From: CAYOSF01 sp964406605 | Lineage (GTDB): Bacteria > Chloroflexota > Dehalococcoidia > DSTF01 > RBG-16-68-14 | NCBI GenBank assembly: GCA_964406605.1 | Contig: CAYOSF010000019.1 | Coordinates: 1 to 48,144 of the forward strand | Direction: 5' to 3' | Length of the DNA stretch: 48,144 bases | Shown: piece after piece, positions 17,409 through 24,823 of the stretch | Numbering within the stretch: position 1 is the stretch's first letter | Layout of the letters: every line of letters begins with the position of its first letter | Notes under the pieces: generated by a model | Database searches by the model: none | What the model was told of the DNA's origin: nothing | What the model saw: the letters and a program-made list of their open reading frames with translations, nothing else | Translations under genes and position numbers: made by a program

Positions 17409-17422
17409 GTTGTCGCGACAAC
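17409..17422. promoter_or_regulatory. Perfect 14-bp palindrome in a divergent promoter region
   Basis: GTTGTCGCGACAAC is a perfect palindrome lying 100 bases before the first gene of the Mau-like cluster (17522) and about 80 bases from the divergent membrane-protein start. A TAGAAT box follows at about 17452. It could be an operator for a dimeric regulator of the cluster. Confidence 0.4.
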
Positions 17423-17521
17423 GGCTATGTCGCCTCTTGGGCAAAGGTGGTAGAATAGGGCCAACCTGCGCTGCCGTTATGGCAATGGAAGCAGCACGAG
17501 CCGTAGGCTGGGGGTGAAGCA

Positions 17522-18433
17522 ATGTCTTGCACGCGTCGTGGGTTTCTCAAGACAGTAGGTGCGGCGATGGCAGGCCTCGGTCTGACCAGGCTCGAGCCGC
17601 TACGGGCGTTTGCCGCCTCGTCCGTTGGGGTCCCGGGCACGACCGAGCCGGGTGGGCCGCCGACGGGCCCCTACAGCGCCGACAGCTTGCGGGCGGGGGC
17701 GGTCCAAGCGGCCCATTGGCTCGGCGACGATGCGCTGGCAGATGAGTTGCGCGATGTGTGCTGCTGGGCGCCGGCCGCAACCGCAATCCGCCGTCGGCCG
17801 CTGGAAGTCCAGGCGCGGGGCGCACAGCGGTTCTTCAGGGACTTCCCGGGCGGCGACCAACTTGCTGAGATCCTTCTGTACGCCAACAACACTGCCTGGC
17901 GGGTGCCACGCTTCCGCTTCGACCCGCACGGGTTGGTAGCCCAGCACTATGCACAGCTTCGGAGCGACCAGTCCGGCCCGCAGGCGCACATTGTGACGCC
18001 GGAACGGCTGAACGGCGGCAATGGGCGCGGCGAGCTCGGCCTGGTGCTGGACCGGGAGACGGGCGAGCGGCTGTCGGCAGCAGCAGATCGGGCCGAACCG
18101 ATGTGGGCCGCGCTCTCCGTCTTCTCGGGCATCATGCTGGATCCCACCGAGGACCTCTCACGGCGGCTCACCCCGAGTCTGTCTCTGAGGCGAGCGAGTC
18201 ATCGGGCGCTGGCGCGCACGGCGGCCGTCACCTACAGCCAGATCGTCATTGGCGCCGTGCAGCGGGCTATCTGGTCCGACGTGCTTGACGACAAGAACGG
18301 GAACCCGGCACTGCCGCTGGTGCGGCTGAGCGCGGCCGGTTATCTGCCACTGGGCGAGGAGAACGGCCGATTCCTGCTGCTCCGCCCGGCGGGAGGCACT
18401 CACTTGATGGGCTATCGGACGGGGCACGCCTAG
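17522..18433 (+). CDS. Tat-exported protein of unknown function, first gene of Mau-like cluster
   Basis: Protein of 303 residues with a clear twin-arginine signal (CTRRGFLKTVGAAMAGLGL at residues 3-21), so it is folded before export. The mature part has no recognised domain; it has a CC pair (DVCCWAPAA at about 79-87) and mixed helix/strand composition, and is not a beta-propeller, so it is not MauB, the amine dehydrogenase heavy chain. A GGGGGTGAA ribosome site precedes the ATG. It is 21 bases before the MauE-like gene and so probably belongs to the same message and export route. Function unknown. Confidence 0.75.
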   Translation: MSCTRRGFLKTVGAAMAGLGLTRLEPLRAFAASSVGVPGTTEPGGPPTGPYSADSLRAGAVQAAHWLGDDALADELRDVCCWAPAATAIRRRPLEVQARGAQRFFRDFPGGDQLAEILLYANNTAWRVPRFRFDPHGLVAQHYAQLRSDQSGPQAHIVTPERLNGGNGRGELGLVLDRETGERLSAAADRAEPMWAALSVFSGIMLDPTEDLSRRLTPSLSLRRASHRALARTAAVTYSQIVIGAVQRAIWSDVLDDKNGNPALPLVRLSAAGYLPLGEENGRFLLLRPAGGTHLMGYRTGHA

Positions 18434-18454
18434 CGGGTCAGGCTGGAGGCGCGG

Positions 18455-19111
18455 ATGACACAGTTCCTGGGCGCGCTCGATCAGCCTCACGTTCAGCTCC
18501 TGCTGCGACTGGTGCTGGGCGGTCTCCTGTTGCTGGCGGGCGCGACGAAGCTGGCGGACCGCGCAAGTTTCCGGCAGGCTATCGCCGAGTACGAGGTTCT
18601 GCCGAGGCACTTGGAGCAGCCGTTTGCGGCACTGTTTCCCTGGCTGGAAGTCGCTGTTGGTGCTCTGCTGCTTCTCGGTTTGGGAGGGGCCATAGCCGCC
18701 TGGCTGGCCGTTCCGGTCTTCCTGAGTTTTGGGGTTGCCATCGGCGTGAACCTCTTGCGAGGGCGTCGTTTCGATTGCCATTGCTTCGGCTCGGTCCACA
18801 GCGAGGAGATCGGCTGGCTGCCCCTGCTTCGCTCAGGCGGGCTGGTCTTGGTGTCGCTGGTGGTGGCGTTGGGGTTCGGTCGGTTCGGCGCGCTTGATCT
18901 GGTCTTCTTCGGCTCGGACGGCGAGCTGCCGCCGGCCGTAGAGGTCATACCCGTGGTCTTCCTTGCAGCCGTGATCTTCGACGTACTCATCCTGCTTCCA
19001 GAGGTTTTCAGCTTTCGGGCGGGCGTCAGCCGGCTCTACGCGCGGCATGGGTCGCGGACCGCCGGTCGTCGAGCGAAGGCGCTGGCGATGGGCACGGGGA
19101 GCGCGACATGA
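18455..19111 (+). CDS. MauE/DoxX-type redox membrane protein
   Basis: Membrane protein of 218 residues with about five hydrophobic segments. The family marks are LVLGGLLLLAGATKLADR near the N-terminus, the loop RRFDCHCFGSV (about residues 105-115) with its CxC pair, and the following EEIGW.PLLRSGG. MauE works with MauD in forming the six disulfides of the methylamine dehydrogenase light chain, probably handing electrons across the membrane like DsbD/VKOR-type proteins. Compared with family members it has an extra C-terminal basic tail. The stop overlaps the next start as ATGA (19108-19111), pairing it tightly with the MauD-like gene. Confidence 0.85.
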   Translation: MTQFLGALDQPHVQLLLRLVLGGLLLLAGATKLADRASFRQAIAEYEVLPRHLEQPFAALFPWLEVAVGALLLLGLGGAIAAWLAVPVFLSFGVAIGVNLLRGRRFDCHCFGSVHSEEIGWLPLLRSGGLVLVSLVVALGFGRFGALDLVFFGSDGELPPAVEVIPVVFLAAVIFDVLILLPEVFSFRAGVSRLYARHGSRTAGRRAKALAMGTGSAT

Positions 19112-19734
19112 GCGGAGTGTGGCTGGCCAGTTACATCGTGCTGTGGGCGGTCGTCCTGTTTCAGGGCCTCGTTATCTTCATTCTGCTGCGACAGCTCGGC
19201 GTGATGTACCTGGGGACTGCCCGAGGCGTGGCCCACGATGGTCTGCCGGTGGGCGAGCGTGCCCCTGACTTTAACCTGCCCGCATTGGAAGGGCGGAGCA
19301 TCTCGCTGGCCGACTTCCGGGGCCTGCCGCTGCTGCTCGTGTTCGGTTCGCCGGATTGCAGCCCGTGCCGGCGGCTTATCCCCGACCTCAACGTGTTCGC
19401 CCGGGACCGGGTGGCGGAAGTGCGCGTGTTGTTCTTGAGCCGGGGAGCTGTCGAGGATTCCCGCCGTTTCGTCAGGGAGCACGATGTACAGGTGCCGCTC
19501 GCCGTCTTCCCGGACGAGGGGCTCGCCGACAAGTACAAAGCTCGAGTGACGCCGTTCGCGTTTCTCATCGATGGTGAAGGCGTGATCCGAGCCAAGGGGC
19601 TGGCCAACAATCGGGAGCACCTGGACATGCTGATGCGCACGGGCAAGGAACAGATGACCCGCAGCGCAGACGGGTCGCGGCGCAACGGCGCAAGCGAGGA
19701 ACGATCGCGGATGCCCGGGAGGGAGGCACGGTGA
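19108..19734 (+). CDS. MauD-like membrane-anchored thioredoxin-fold protein
   Basis: Protein of 208 residues: one N-terminal membrane anchor (SYIVLWAVVLFQGLVIFILL), then a redoxin/AhpC-TSA domain with GERAPDFNLPALEG and the active site FGSPDCSPCRRLIPDL (CxxC), the cis-Pro region VTPFAFLIDGEGVI and a basic, Arg-rich tail. MauD is the disulfide-forming or isomerising partner needed for the cysteine-rich light chain of methylamine dehydrogenase. Here it is translationally coupled to MauE and followed 154 bases later by two cysteine-rich exported proteins, its likely clients. Confidence 0.88.
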   Translation: MSGVWLASYIVLWAVVLFQGLVIFILLRQLGVMYLGTARGVAHDGLPVGERAPDFNLPALEGRSISLADFRGLPLLLVFGSPDCSPCRRLIPDLNVFARDRVAEVRVLFLSRGAVEDSRRFVREHDVQVPLAVFPDEGLADKYKARVTPFAFLIDGEGVIRAKGLANNREHLDMLMRTGKEQMTRSADGSRRNGASEERSRMPGREAR

Positions 19735-19888
19735 AGCGGTCCGTTCGTCCTACCGCAGAGGGATGGGCCTGGAGCACTGTAAGGCAATGCCGGTGCGGTC
19801 GAGGCGCGCTAGCCGGCTGCAGGACTGGCATCAATGACAACCTCGATATCCGCGGTGAGGGGGCAGGATAGAAGAGGGAGGCAGGACA

Positions 19889-20263
19889 ATGGCATTCTTG
19901 CAGCGTGTGACCGAAGCCCTGGCACGAAGAACCACCCGGCGAGGCCTCTTTGGCCGCGGCGCGGACCTTGCCTTTGGCGCGCTCGTCGGCGTGGCTGCGG
20001 GAAGCTTGGTGCGGCCCGACTCGGTCATCGCGGGTCGTTTCACCGTCTGCGCTTTCCCGGGACCGCCATGCGCGTGTGAGTACTGCCGCGTGGACGGCGT
20101 CTGTGCGAAGCCTTGCGTGATCAACACCAACTGGTACGCGTCCGGCTGCTGGGTGACGTCGGGAGTCACCTGCTGCGACTGCAGATGTCCGCCGGACTCG
20201 GCTGGTAGGACCGTGTGCGGTTGCGGCACGGACTATCACAACAACCCCGAATTCTGCCCGTAG
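19889..20263 (+). CDS. Tat-exported 14-cysteine protein, MauA-like, copy 1
   Basis: Protein of 124 residues. Residues 1-48 form an unusual Tat leader (RRTTRRGLFGRG, then a hydrophobic stretch ending SVIAGRF). The mature part of about 75 residues holds 14 cysteines, including CxCxxC (CACEYC), CC, CxC pairs and a Trp pair in NWYASGCW. Order and spacing of VDGVC, CCDCRCPP and the YHNNPEFC end recall the light chain of methylamine dehydrogenase (MauA), but it is roughly half that length and I cannot show a tryptophan tryptophylquinone. It directly follows MauE/MauD-like genes, whose known role is to fold such a protein. GGGAGG ribosome site. Confidence 0.8.
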   Translation: MAFLQRVTEALARRTTRRGLFGRGADLAFGALVGVAAGSLVRPDSVIAGRFTVCAFPGPPCACEYCRVDGVCAKPCVINTNWYASGCWVTSGVTCCDCRCPPDSAGRTVCGCGTDYHNNPEFCP

Positions 20264-20278
20264 GAAGAGAGGCTGGAC

Positions 20279-20653
20279 ATGGCATTCCTGCAACGCGTCA
20301 CCGAAGCGCTGGCACGAAGAACCACCCGGCGAGGTCTCTTTGGCCGTGGCGCGGATGTCGCTTTTGGCGCGCTCGTCGGCGTGGCTGCGGGAAGCTTAGT
20401 GCGGCCCGACTCGGTCATGGCCGGTCGTTTCACCGTCTGCGCTTTCCCGGGACCGCCATGCGAGTGTGATGAGTGCCGCGTGGACGGCGTCTGTGCGAAG
20501 CCTTGCGTGATCAACACGAACTGGTACGCGTCCGGCTGCTGGGTGACTTCCGGCGTCACATGTTGCGACTGCACTTGCCCGGGTCAACTGGGTCTCAACA
20601 GGACGTGCGGTTGCGGCACGGACTATCACAACAACCCCGAGTTCTGCCCCTAG
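20279..20653 (+). CDS. Tat-exported 14-cysteine protein, MauA-like, copy 2
   Basis: Second copy, 124 residues, 15 bases after copy 1 with its own GAAGAGAGG ribosome site. The Tat leader differs from copy 1 by two residues only. In the mature part the acidic loop CECDEC replaces CACEYC and the loop after CCDC is PGQLGLNR instead of PPDSAGR; everything else, including NWYASGCW and YHNNPEFC, is the same. Retention of every cysteine after duplication suggests both are functional and separately used, for example as two subunits of one complex or as a paired set with different partners. Confidence 0.8.
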   Translation: MAFLQRVTEALARRTTRRGLFGRGADVAFGALVGVAAGSLVRPDSVMAGRFTVCAFPGPPCECDECRVDGVCAKPCVINTNWYASGCWVTSGVTCCDCTCPGQLGLNRTCGCGTDYHNNPEFCP

Positions 20654-20762
20654 GTTTGGTGGGTGCCGCCTTGCCGCGGGCCGTGGGTGACTGCGGTTGG
20701 TGGCGGTTGACATAAGCACAGCGCTTGGTACAGCCTGCCGTACCAGTTCATCTGAGGTAAGC

Positions 20763-21353
20763 ATGGCCGCAGATGCGAAGCAGAGATCCTTGCTTTCGGG
20801 AAGACGTAGCTTCCGTAACATGGCGATCGCGCTGCTGACATTGTTGGCGGCGACGCTGATAGCGGGCTGCGAGGACGGGGGAGACAGCGGCGAGCGCCCT
20901 GTGGCAGGTGAACCGACACCGGCCATGACGGAATCCCCACCGACAAGAGAGAAGCCCGCGTCGACGGCCGCGGAAGGAGAAACACCCTCCGTTGGCGCGT
21001 CTCCCGCTTTGCCCTCGGAGGAGGGCGAGGCGCCCGTCTTCTGGCGGACGGAGGACGGTTTCGAGTCGCTGCGGGCGGGCGAGCCGTACAAGGTGCTGCT
21101 CAGAGTTACCAATGGCTACCAGGAGGTCACGCTGCCGATAACAGCCAGATGCTTGAGCTGCGAGGAGGAAGGTCTTGTGGTGAAGTTCGAGGCTTCGCGC
21201 GTAGATCCTGGAGGTGAGGAAGGGCCCGGCGCCTTCTATCCCTTCAACTTGGAGCTGCCGCGGCCGGGCATGTGGCAGATAACGGTGTTGGCTGGTGATG
21301 AGGAAGTCAGCCTCCAGGTTGAGGCGGGACCAGCCAGTCCGTCAGCCAGCTAA
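20763..21353 (+). CDS. Lipoprotein with a beta-sandwich-like domain, end of Mau-like cluster
   Basis: Protein of 196 residues from ATG 20763, which has GAGGT upstream. Signal peptide with lipobox LIAGC (about residues 31-35), then a Pro/Thr/Glu-rich linker to about residue 85, then a domain FESLRAGEPYKVLLRV...ITARCLSC...LPRPGMWQITVLAGD that looks like an Ig or YtkA/FixH-type fold with a CLSC pair. It is anchored outside the membrane. Being 110 bases after the second cysteine-rich gene on the same strand, it may belong to the cluster as a partner, but this is by position only. Confidence 0.7.
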   Translation: MAADAKQRSLLSGRRSFRNMAIALLTLLAATLIAGCEDGGDSGERPVAGEPTPAMTESPPTREKPASTAAEGETPSVGASPALPSEEGEAPVFWRTEDGFESLRAGEPYKVLLRVTNGYQEVTLPITARCLSCEEEGLVVKFEASRVDPGGEEGPGAFYPFNLELPRPGMWQITVLAGDEEVSLQVEAGPASPSAS

Positions 21354-22135
21354 GGGCTCGCGGGTGCCGGTCCGAGATAGAGGTCGTCGTAGTACACGTC
21401 GGCCGCCGTTGCCCCGTCCGATGGTTGGCGGTCGTCCCACCGCACCTCGAAGAGAACGCGAATTCCAGCGAAGTCTTCCGGCACGGCCCCCCATAGCTCC
21501 TGGAAGTCCTTGCGGACGTTGCGCTGGAAGAACACCCACCGCCCGGTCTTCGGCTTGTCTCTTGTCACCATCACGTATCGGGCGTTTCCGATCGACGTGG
21601 GCTGAGAGTCGACACCGGCGACGATGTAGCGTATCTGGTGGTTGGTGGCTCCGAGCTCTACCGCCTCCTGCGGGATATTTGCGGCCTGCCAGACGATGAC
21701 GACGATCTGCAGATACTGCTTCGGTGTCCCTTGCTCCCAGCGGTCGACGTAGTAGTAGCCGGAGAGCAGCTCCGGGAACTCCGACGGGGCGATCTCGCTG
21801 ACCACGCCTTTCACCCGGGTGTTGACGCCCTGTTCCGAGCGAAGTTCGAGGAACGCGCTGCTCTGCCCGGTATGGGCTCGTCTGGAGCTGACGGAGAATG
21901 GCGCTCCCCAGGCTTCCGTGCTCAGGGAGCACCACGGTCCAGTGCCATCCTCGAAGCCGGGGTTGGCGAAGAGGTTCACACCTTCCGGCGCCTCCCAGGT
22001 GAGCGCCTCGGGGCAGGCGGCGCCGGGAACGCCCGAGTTGGGTGCCTCAGCGGCCGGACCATCATCGCCACAAGAGAGCGCGAGCGCGGCAGCGGCCAGC
22101 AATGCCAACGCTGCTCCAAGCCGACACGTTCTCAT
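21350..22135 (-). CDS. Secreted lipoprotein with a carbohydrate-binding-like domain
   Basis: Protein of 261 residues from ATG 22135. Lipobox ALALSC follows a short basic start and Leu/Ala-rich core. The mature part begins with ANPGFEDGTGPWCSLS and continues to HTGQSSAFLEL, the pattern of CBM4/9-like jelly-roll domains, and ends with YYDDLYLGP, a typical closing strand of that fold. The longer open frame upstream overlaps the neighbouring gene's coding strand and has no similarity, so it is not used. Stop overlaps the convergent lipoprotein gene by four bases. Ligand unknown. Confidence 0.72.
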   Translation of the reverse strand: MRTCRLGAALALLAAAALALSCGDDGPAAEAPNSGVPGAACPEALTWEAPEGVNLFANPGFEDGTGPWCSLSTEAWGAPFSVSSRRAHTGQSSAFLELRSEQGVNTRVKGVVSEIAPSEFPELLSGYYYVDRWEQGTPKQYLQIVVIVWQAANIPQEAVELGATNHQIRYIVAGVDSQPTSIGNARYVMVTRDKPKTGRWVFFQRNVRKDFQELWGAVPEDFAGIRVLFEVRWDDRQPSDGATAADVYYDDLYLGPAPASP

Positions 22136-22146
22136 GATTCGGAGCG

Positions 22147-22177
22147 AAGGCGGTAGCTTCTTCCCCCTTGCCGCCTT
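22147..22177 (-). terminator. Inverted repeat between dockerin gene and lipoprotein gene
   Basis: AAGGCGG (22147-22153) and CCGCCTT (22171-22177) form a 7-bp stem with a 17-base loop, just past the dockerin gene stop. The loop is large and no T-run follows; a weak terminator candidate. Confidence 0.3.
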
Positions 22178-22223
22178 GGGCGCGACGCAGTCCATGCGGC
22201 GCAACGGCCCCGGTGCCCGGCCA

Positions 22224-24587
22224 CTAGGGCGGCAGTGTGGGCAGCAGACCCGCGACGTACTGCAGGATGATGGCAGCGTCGATGGCGTTGACGGTGCCGT
22301 TCTGGTTGGCGTCCGCGTTGTGCTCGCAGGGCAGTGAGTGGACGATGCCGGCCTCGAGCTGCAGTACGAGTGCGGCGTCGATGGCATTCACGGTGCCGTC
22401 GCAGTTGGCGTCGCCAACACGCCCGGGAGGTGTCAGCTCAGACGGACACTTCATCGCGTCCAGGTCGTCACCCTGTTGAAGGCCCATGGCAGCGGCCGTG
22501 AAGAGCACCTGCGGGCCGGGGCCAAGCACATCTGCGGCGCTCGCTCCGATCTGGGCAAGCGTGGGCGATCCGGCCGCGAGCGAGAAGACTATGATGTCCA
22601 CCGCCGGATCGTACATCGCACCGTCACCTAGGTCCGCTACGCAGAGACCGTCGATGTCGTCCCCGGGCTGCAACCCCAAGGTGGCGGCCGAGGCGTACAC
22701 GCCGGGAATGAACCCTCCGACCGTCCAGAGGACGTCGGCGGCGCTGCGCCCGTACGCCGCCAGGGTTGGAGAGCCACCCGCGAGCGAGAAGAACACTTCC
22801 TCGTCGAGGGACCCGTTACCGTCGTCGTCGACGAAGGAGGGAGGCTCCTCGTTCAAAGCGTCCAGATCGTCGGAGTCGGGTACCTCGATGAGCCCGAACG
22901 CCGCCTCTCCGATAGGGCAGTTACCGTTCTCGCCGTCGCCATCGAAGACCAGCGCGTTCGACCCGTTCAGCGGGCTGAAGAACTCGTCTGCCTGGGGCTG
23001 GGCCGGCGAGCAGGCCGCCTGGTCGGCGACCGCGGTGCCCGGCAGCCCGGCGCTTCCCGGGGCCACTGAGAAGACGATGGGACCGCTTTCCTGTGTGAAG
23101 TCGTTGCCAAACGAGAGGGCATCCAGGTCGTCCTGGTCCCCATCGGAGCCGTCGTCGCAGCCATCTGAGCTCAAGCCCAGGTTCCTGCAGGTGATGGCTA
23201 CAGAGGGCACCACGGAGGACGCGGTACCCGCCCCGCCACCGCCGCTCATGGACACGGTCAGCCGCAGATCGCCGGTGGAGACGTTGAACCCGCCGACCTG
23301 CAGACGATAGGTCACGCCCGCCGTCACTGGGAATGACACCTCAGATTGGAGGCCGGGACCGCTGTCATCGTCGCAGTGGAGCGTCGTGAGCGAGCCCAGC
23401 GTATTGCCCGAGTAAGCCGCGAGCACGGTGTCGAAGTTGCTGCCCGCGGTCTCGGCGAGGACCGTCCCTGACGTGGACGGCGTGAAGCGATACCAAACCG
23501 TGGCTCCCATGACATTCGGCGAGACGACAATGCAGCCACCTGGGTTCAGTTGCTCACCCACTTCCGTCGTCATCCCCGCCGTACTCTGCAGGCCAATGAA
23601 GGGCAGGGAAGGGATTTGCCAGGCGTTGGCGAAGTTGTCGTTTCCCGAGACCGACACCGGCGTGGGCACGACCGGTCCACCCTGCGACAGCGCAAGTAGG
23701 TCCGCCGGGAGGAATCCTGAAGGACCGCCGGCAGCCACCGAGAGAGTAGGGTCTTCAGGCAACGGAAGTGGCGTGTTTGTCGGGGTTGGCCCTTCTGTCG
23801 CCGTGGGTGTTGGCGTCGCTGTGGGCGTGGGCGTGCAGACATCCGGTGGGCACGGGGTGAGTGTTGGAGTGGCCGGCTTGAATTCGCCCATCACAACGGA
23901 GAGACTCGTCAAGCAGATCTTGGCGGGCAACTGGGGAAGGAGGGGGACGCCGCCGCTGCATTCCGGCTCGCCGGGCGGCCAGGTCTGCGGAAGGGCGTAT
24001 GAGTCGCCCGCGGTGAACGGCTCGGTCTGGTAGGTGACCCCCTCCGGGGGCCAGTCGTCCAGGGAAACCTCACTCCCATTCACCATCGGCACCAGGTGTA
24101 TCGGCTCCTCATTGTGGACGGTGGGTGAGGAACGCGAGCCGACGTATGGGATCTGCGCCACGATGAACACGTCGAGGAAGCTGGAAGCTGGGAATTGGTC
24201 CGGAGGCGGCTGGAGGCTGCGGATTTCACCGGTGGATGTCAGCGTATCGCTCTTGGACACCACGACCGGTCCGGTGACGCTCTCGCCTTCCAGGTTCAGA
24301 GCGACAATCTCAGCGTCCACCACTTCGACACCGCCGTCCAGTGCCGGGTCGCTCCTCTGTATGTCTACCATGCCGCTGAGCTCGAAAGTCTCCGATCCCC
24401 CGCGCGAGGCGATGCTCACCTCGGCCGTGACGTTCATTCTGTCTATGCCCGCGGGGGGCAGCGCGCGGGCGGGGGATGTCACGGGCAGCAGGTCGGCGGC
24501 GGCGAGGAGGCCGACAACGCCCATGGCCAGGATGAACAGCGGTATGAGTGGTCTGAGGACGAACAGTCTGAGGAGCAAGGCAACCAT
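22224..24587 (-). CDS. Large secreted protein with PPC-like domain and C-terminal dockerin
   Basis: Secreted protein of about 787 residues from ATG 24587 (AGGAAAGGAGA upstream). N-terminal membrane/signal segment LRPLIPLFILAMGVVGLLAA, a first region of about 220 residues, a Thr/Pro linker (PTPTATPTPTATEG), a pre-peptidase C-terminal-like domain (NDNFANAW...YRFTPSTSGTVLAETAG...YRLQVGG), several Asp-rich stretches with DDLDAL repeats, and a C-terminal dockerin with two calcium loops: DANCDGTVNAIDAALVLQ and DANQNGTVNAIDAAIILQ. Dockerins dock on cohesins, but no cohesin is in the window. Probably a cell-surface or secreted protein; substrate unknown. Confidence 0.85.
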   Translation of the reverse strand: MVALLLRLFVLRPLIPLFILAMGVVGLLAAADLLPVTSPARALPPAGIDRMNVTAEVSIASRGGSETFELSGMVDIQRSDPALDGGVEVVDAEIVALNLEGESVTGPVVVSKSDTLTSTGEIRSLQPPPDQFPASSFLDVFIVAQIPYVGSRSSPTVHNEEPIHLVPMVNGSEVSLDDWPPEGVTYQTEPFTAGDSYALPQTWPPGEPECSGGVPLLPQLPAKICLTSLSVVMGEFKPATPTLTPCPPDVCTPTPTATPTPTATEGPTPTNTPLPLPEDPTLSVAAGGPSGFLPADLLALSQGGPVVPTPVSVSGNDNFANAWQIPSLPFIGLQSTAGMTTEVGEQLNPGGCIVVSPNVMGATVWYRFTPSTSGTVLAETAGSNFDTVLAAYSGNTLGSLTTLHCDDDSGPGLQSEVSFPVTAGVTYRLQVGGFNVSTGDLRLTVSMSGGGGAGTASSVVPSVAITCRNLGLSSDGCDDGSDGDQDDLDALSFGNDFTQESGPIVFSVAPGSAGLPGTAVADQAACSPAQPQADEFFSPLNGSNALVFDGDGENGNCPIGEAAFGLIEVPDSDDLDALNEEPPSFVDDDGNGSLDEEVFFSLAGGSPTLAAYGRSAADVLWTVGGFIPGVYASAATLGLQPGDDIDGLCVADLGDGAMYDPAVDIIVFSLAAGSPTLAQIGASAADVLGPGPQVLFTAAAMGLQQGDDLDAMKCPSELTPPGRVGDANCDGTVNAIDAALVLQLEAGIVHSLPCEHNADANQNGTVNAIDAAIILQYVAGLLPTLPP

Positions 24588-24783
24588 TCTCCTTTCCTGA
24601 CCCGCAACAACGCGAGGCAAGCCACCGCCTGCGAGGGCTTAGCAGGTCTGAGCGTATCTATTCTGCAACGTCAGCGTCAAGCCTTATGGTGTGTCAAGAC
24701 GACGTGGCTTCTGGCAAGCCCGCCATGTGCTGGCAGAACTAGGCCGGCATCTTCGCCGTCTGTGCCGCCGTCTCGCTTGACTC

Positions 24784-24799
24784 CCGCCGCGTCCGGCGG
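24784..24799 (-). terminator. Hairpin downstream of fabF
   Basis: CCGCCG and CGGCGG flank a 4-base loop, 25 bases past the fabF stop on the minus strand. No T-run; candidate terminator. Confidence 0.35.
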
Positions 24800-24823
24800 A
24801 TGGCGCTTGTCGTGGTCGGTCCC

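Larger units (their letters stand above)
19889..20653 (+). repeat. Tandem gene duplication, 390-base period
   Basis: The two cysteine-rich genes are head-to-tail copies with starts 390 bases apart. DNA of the leader and central region is nearly identical. Amino-acid differences cluster in two loops: CACEYC versus CECDEC, and RCPPDSAGRTVC versus TCPGQLGLNRTC (the second copy's loop keeps the same cysteines). All 14 cysteines and both tryptophans are kept in both copies. Confidence 0.95.
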
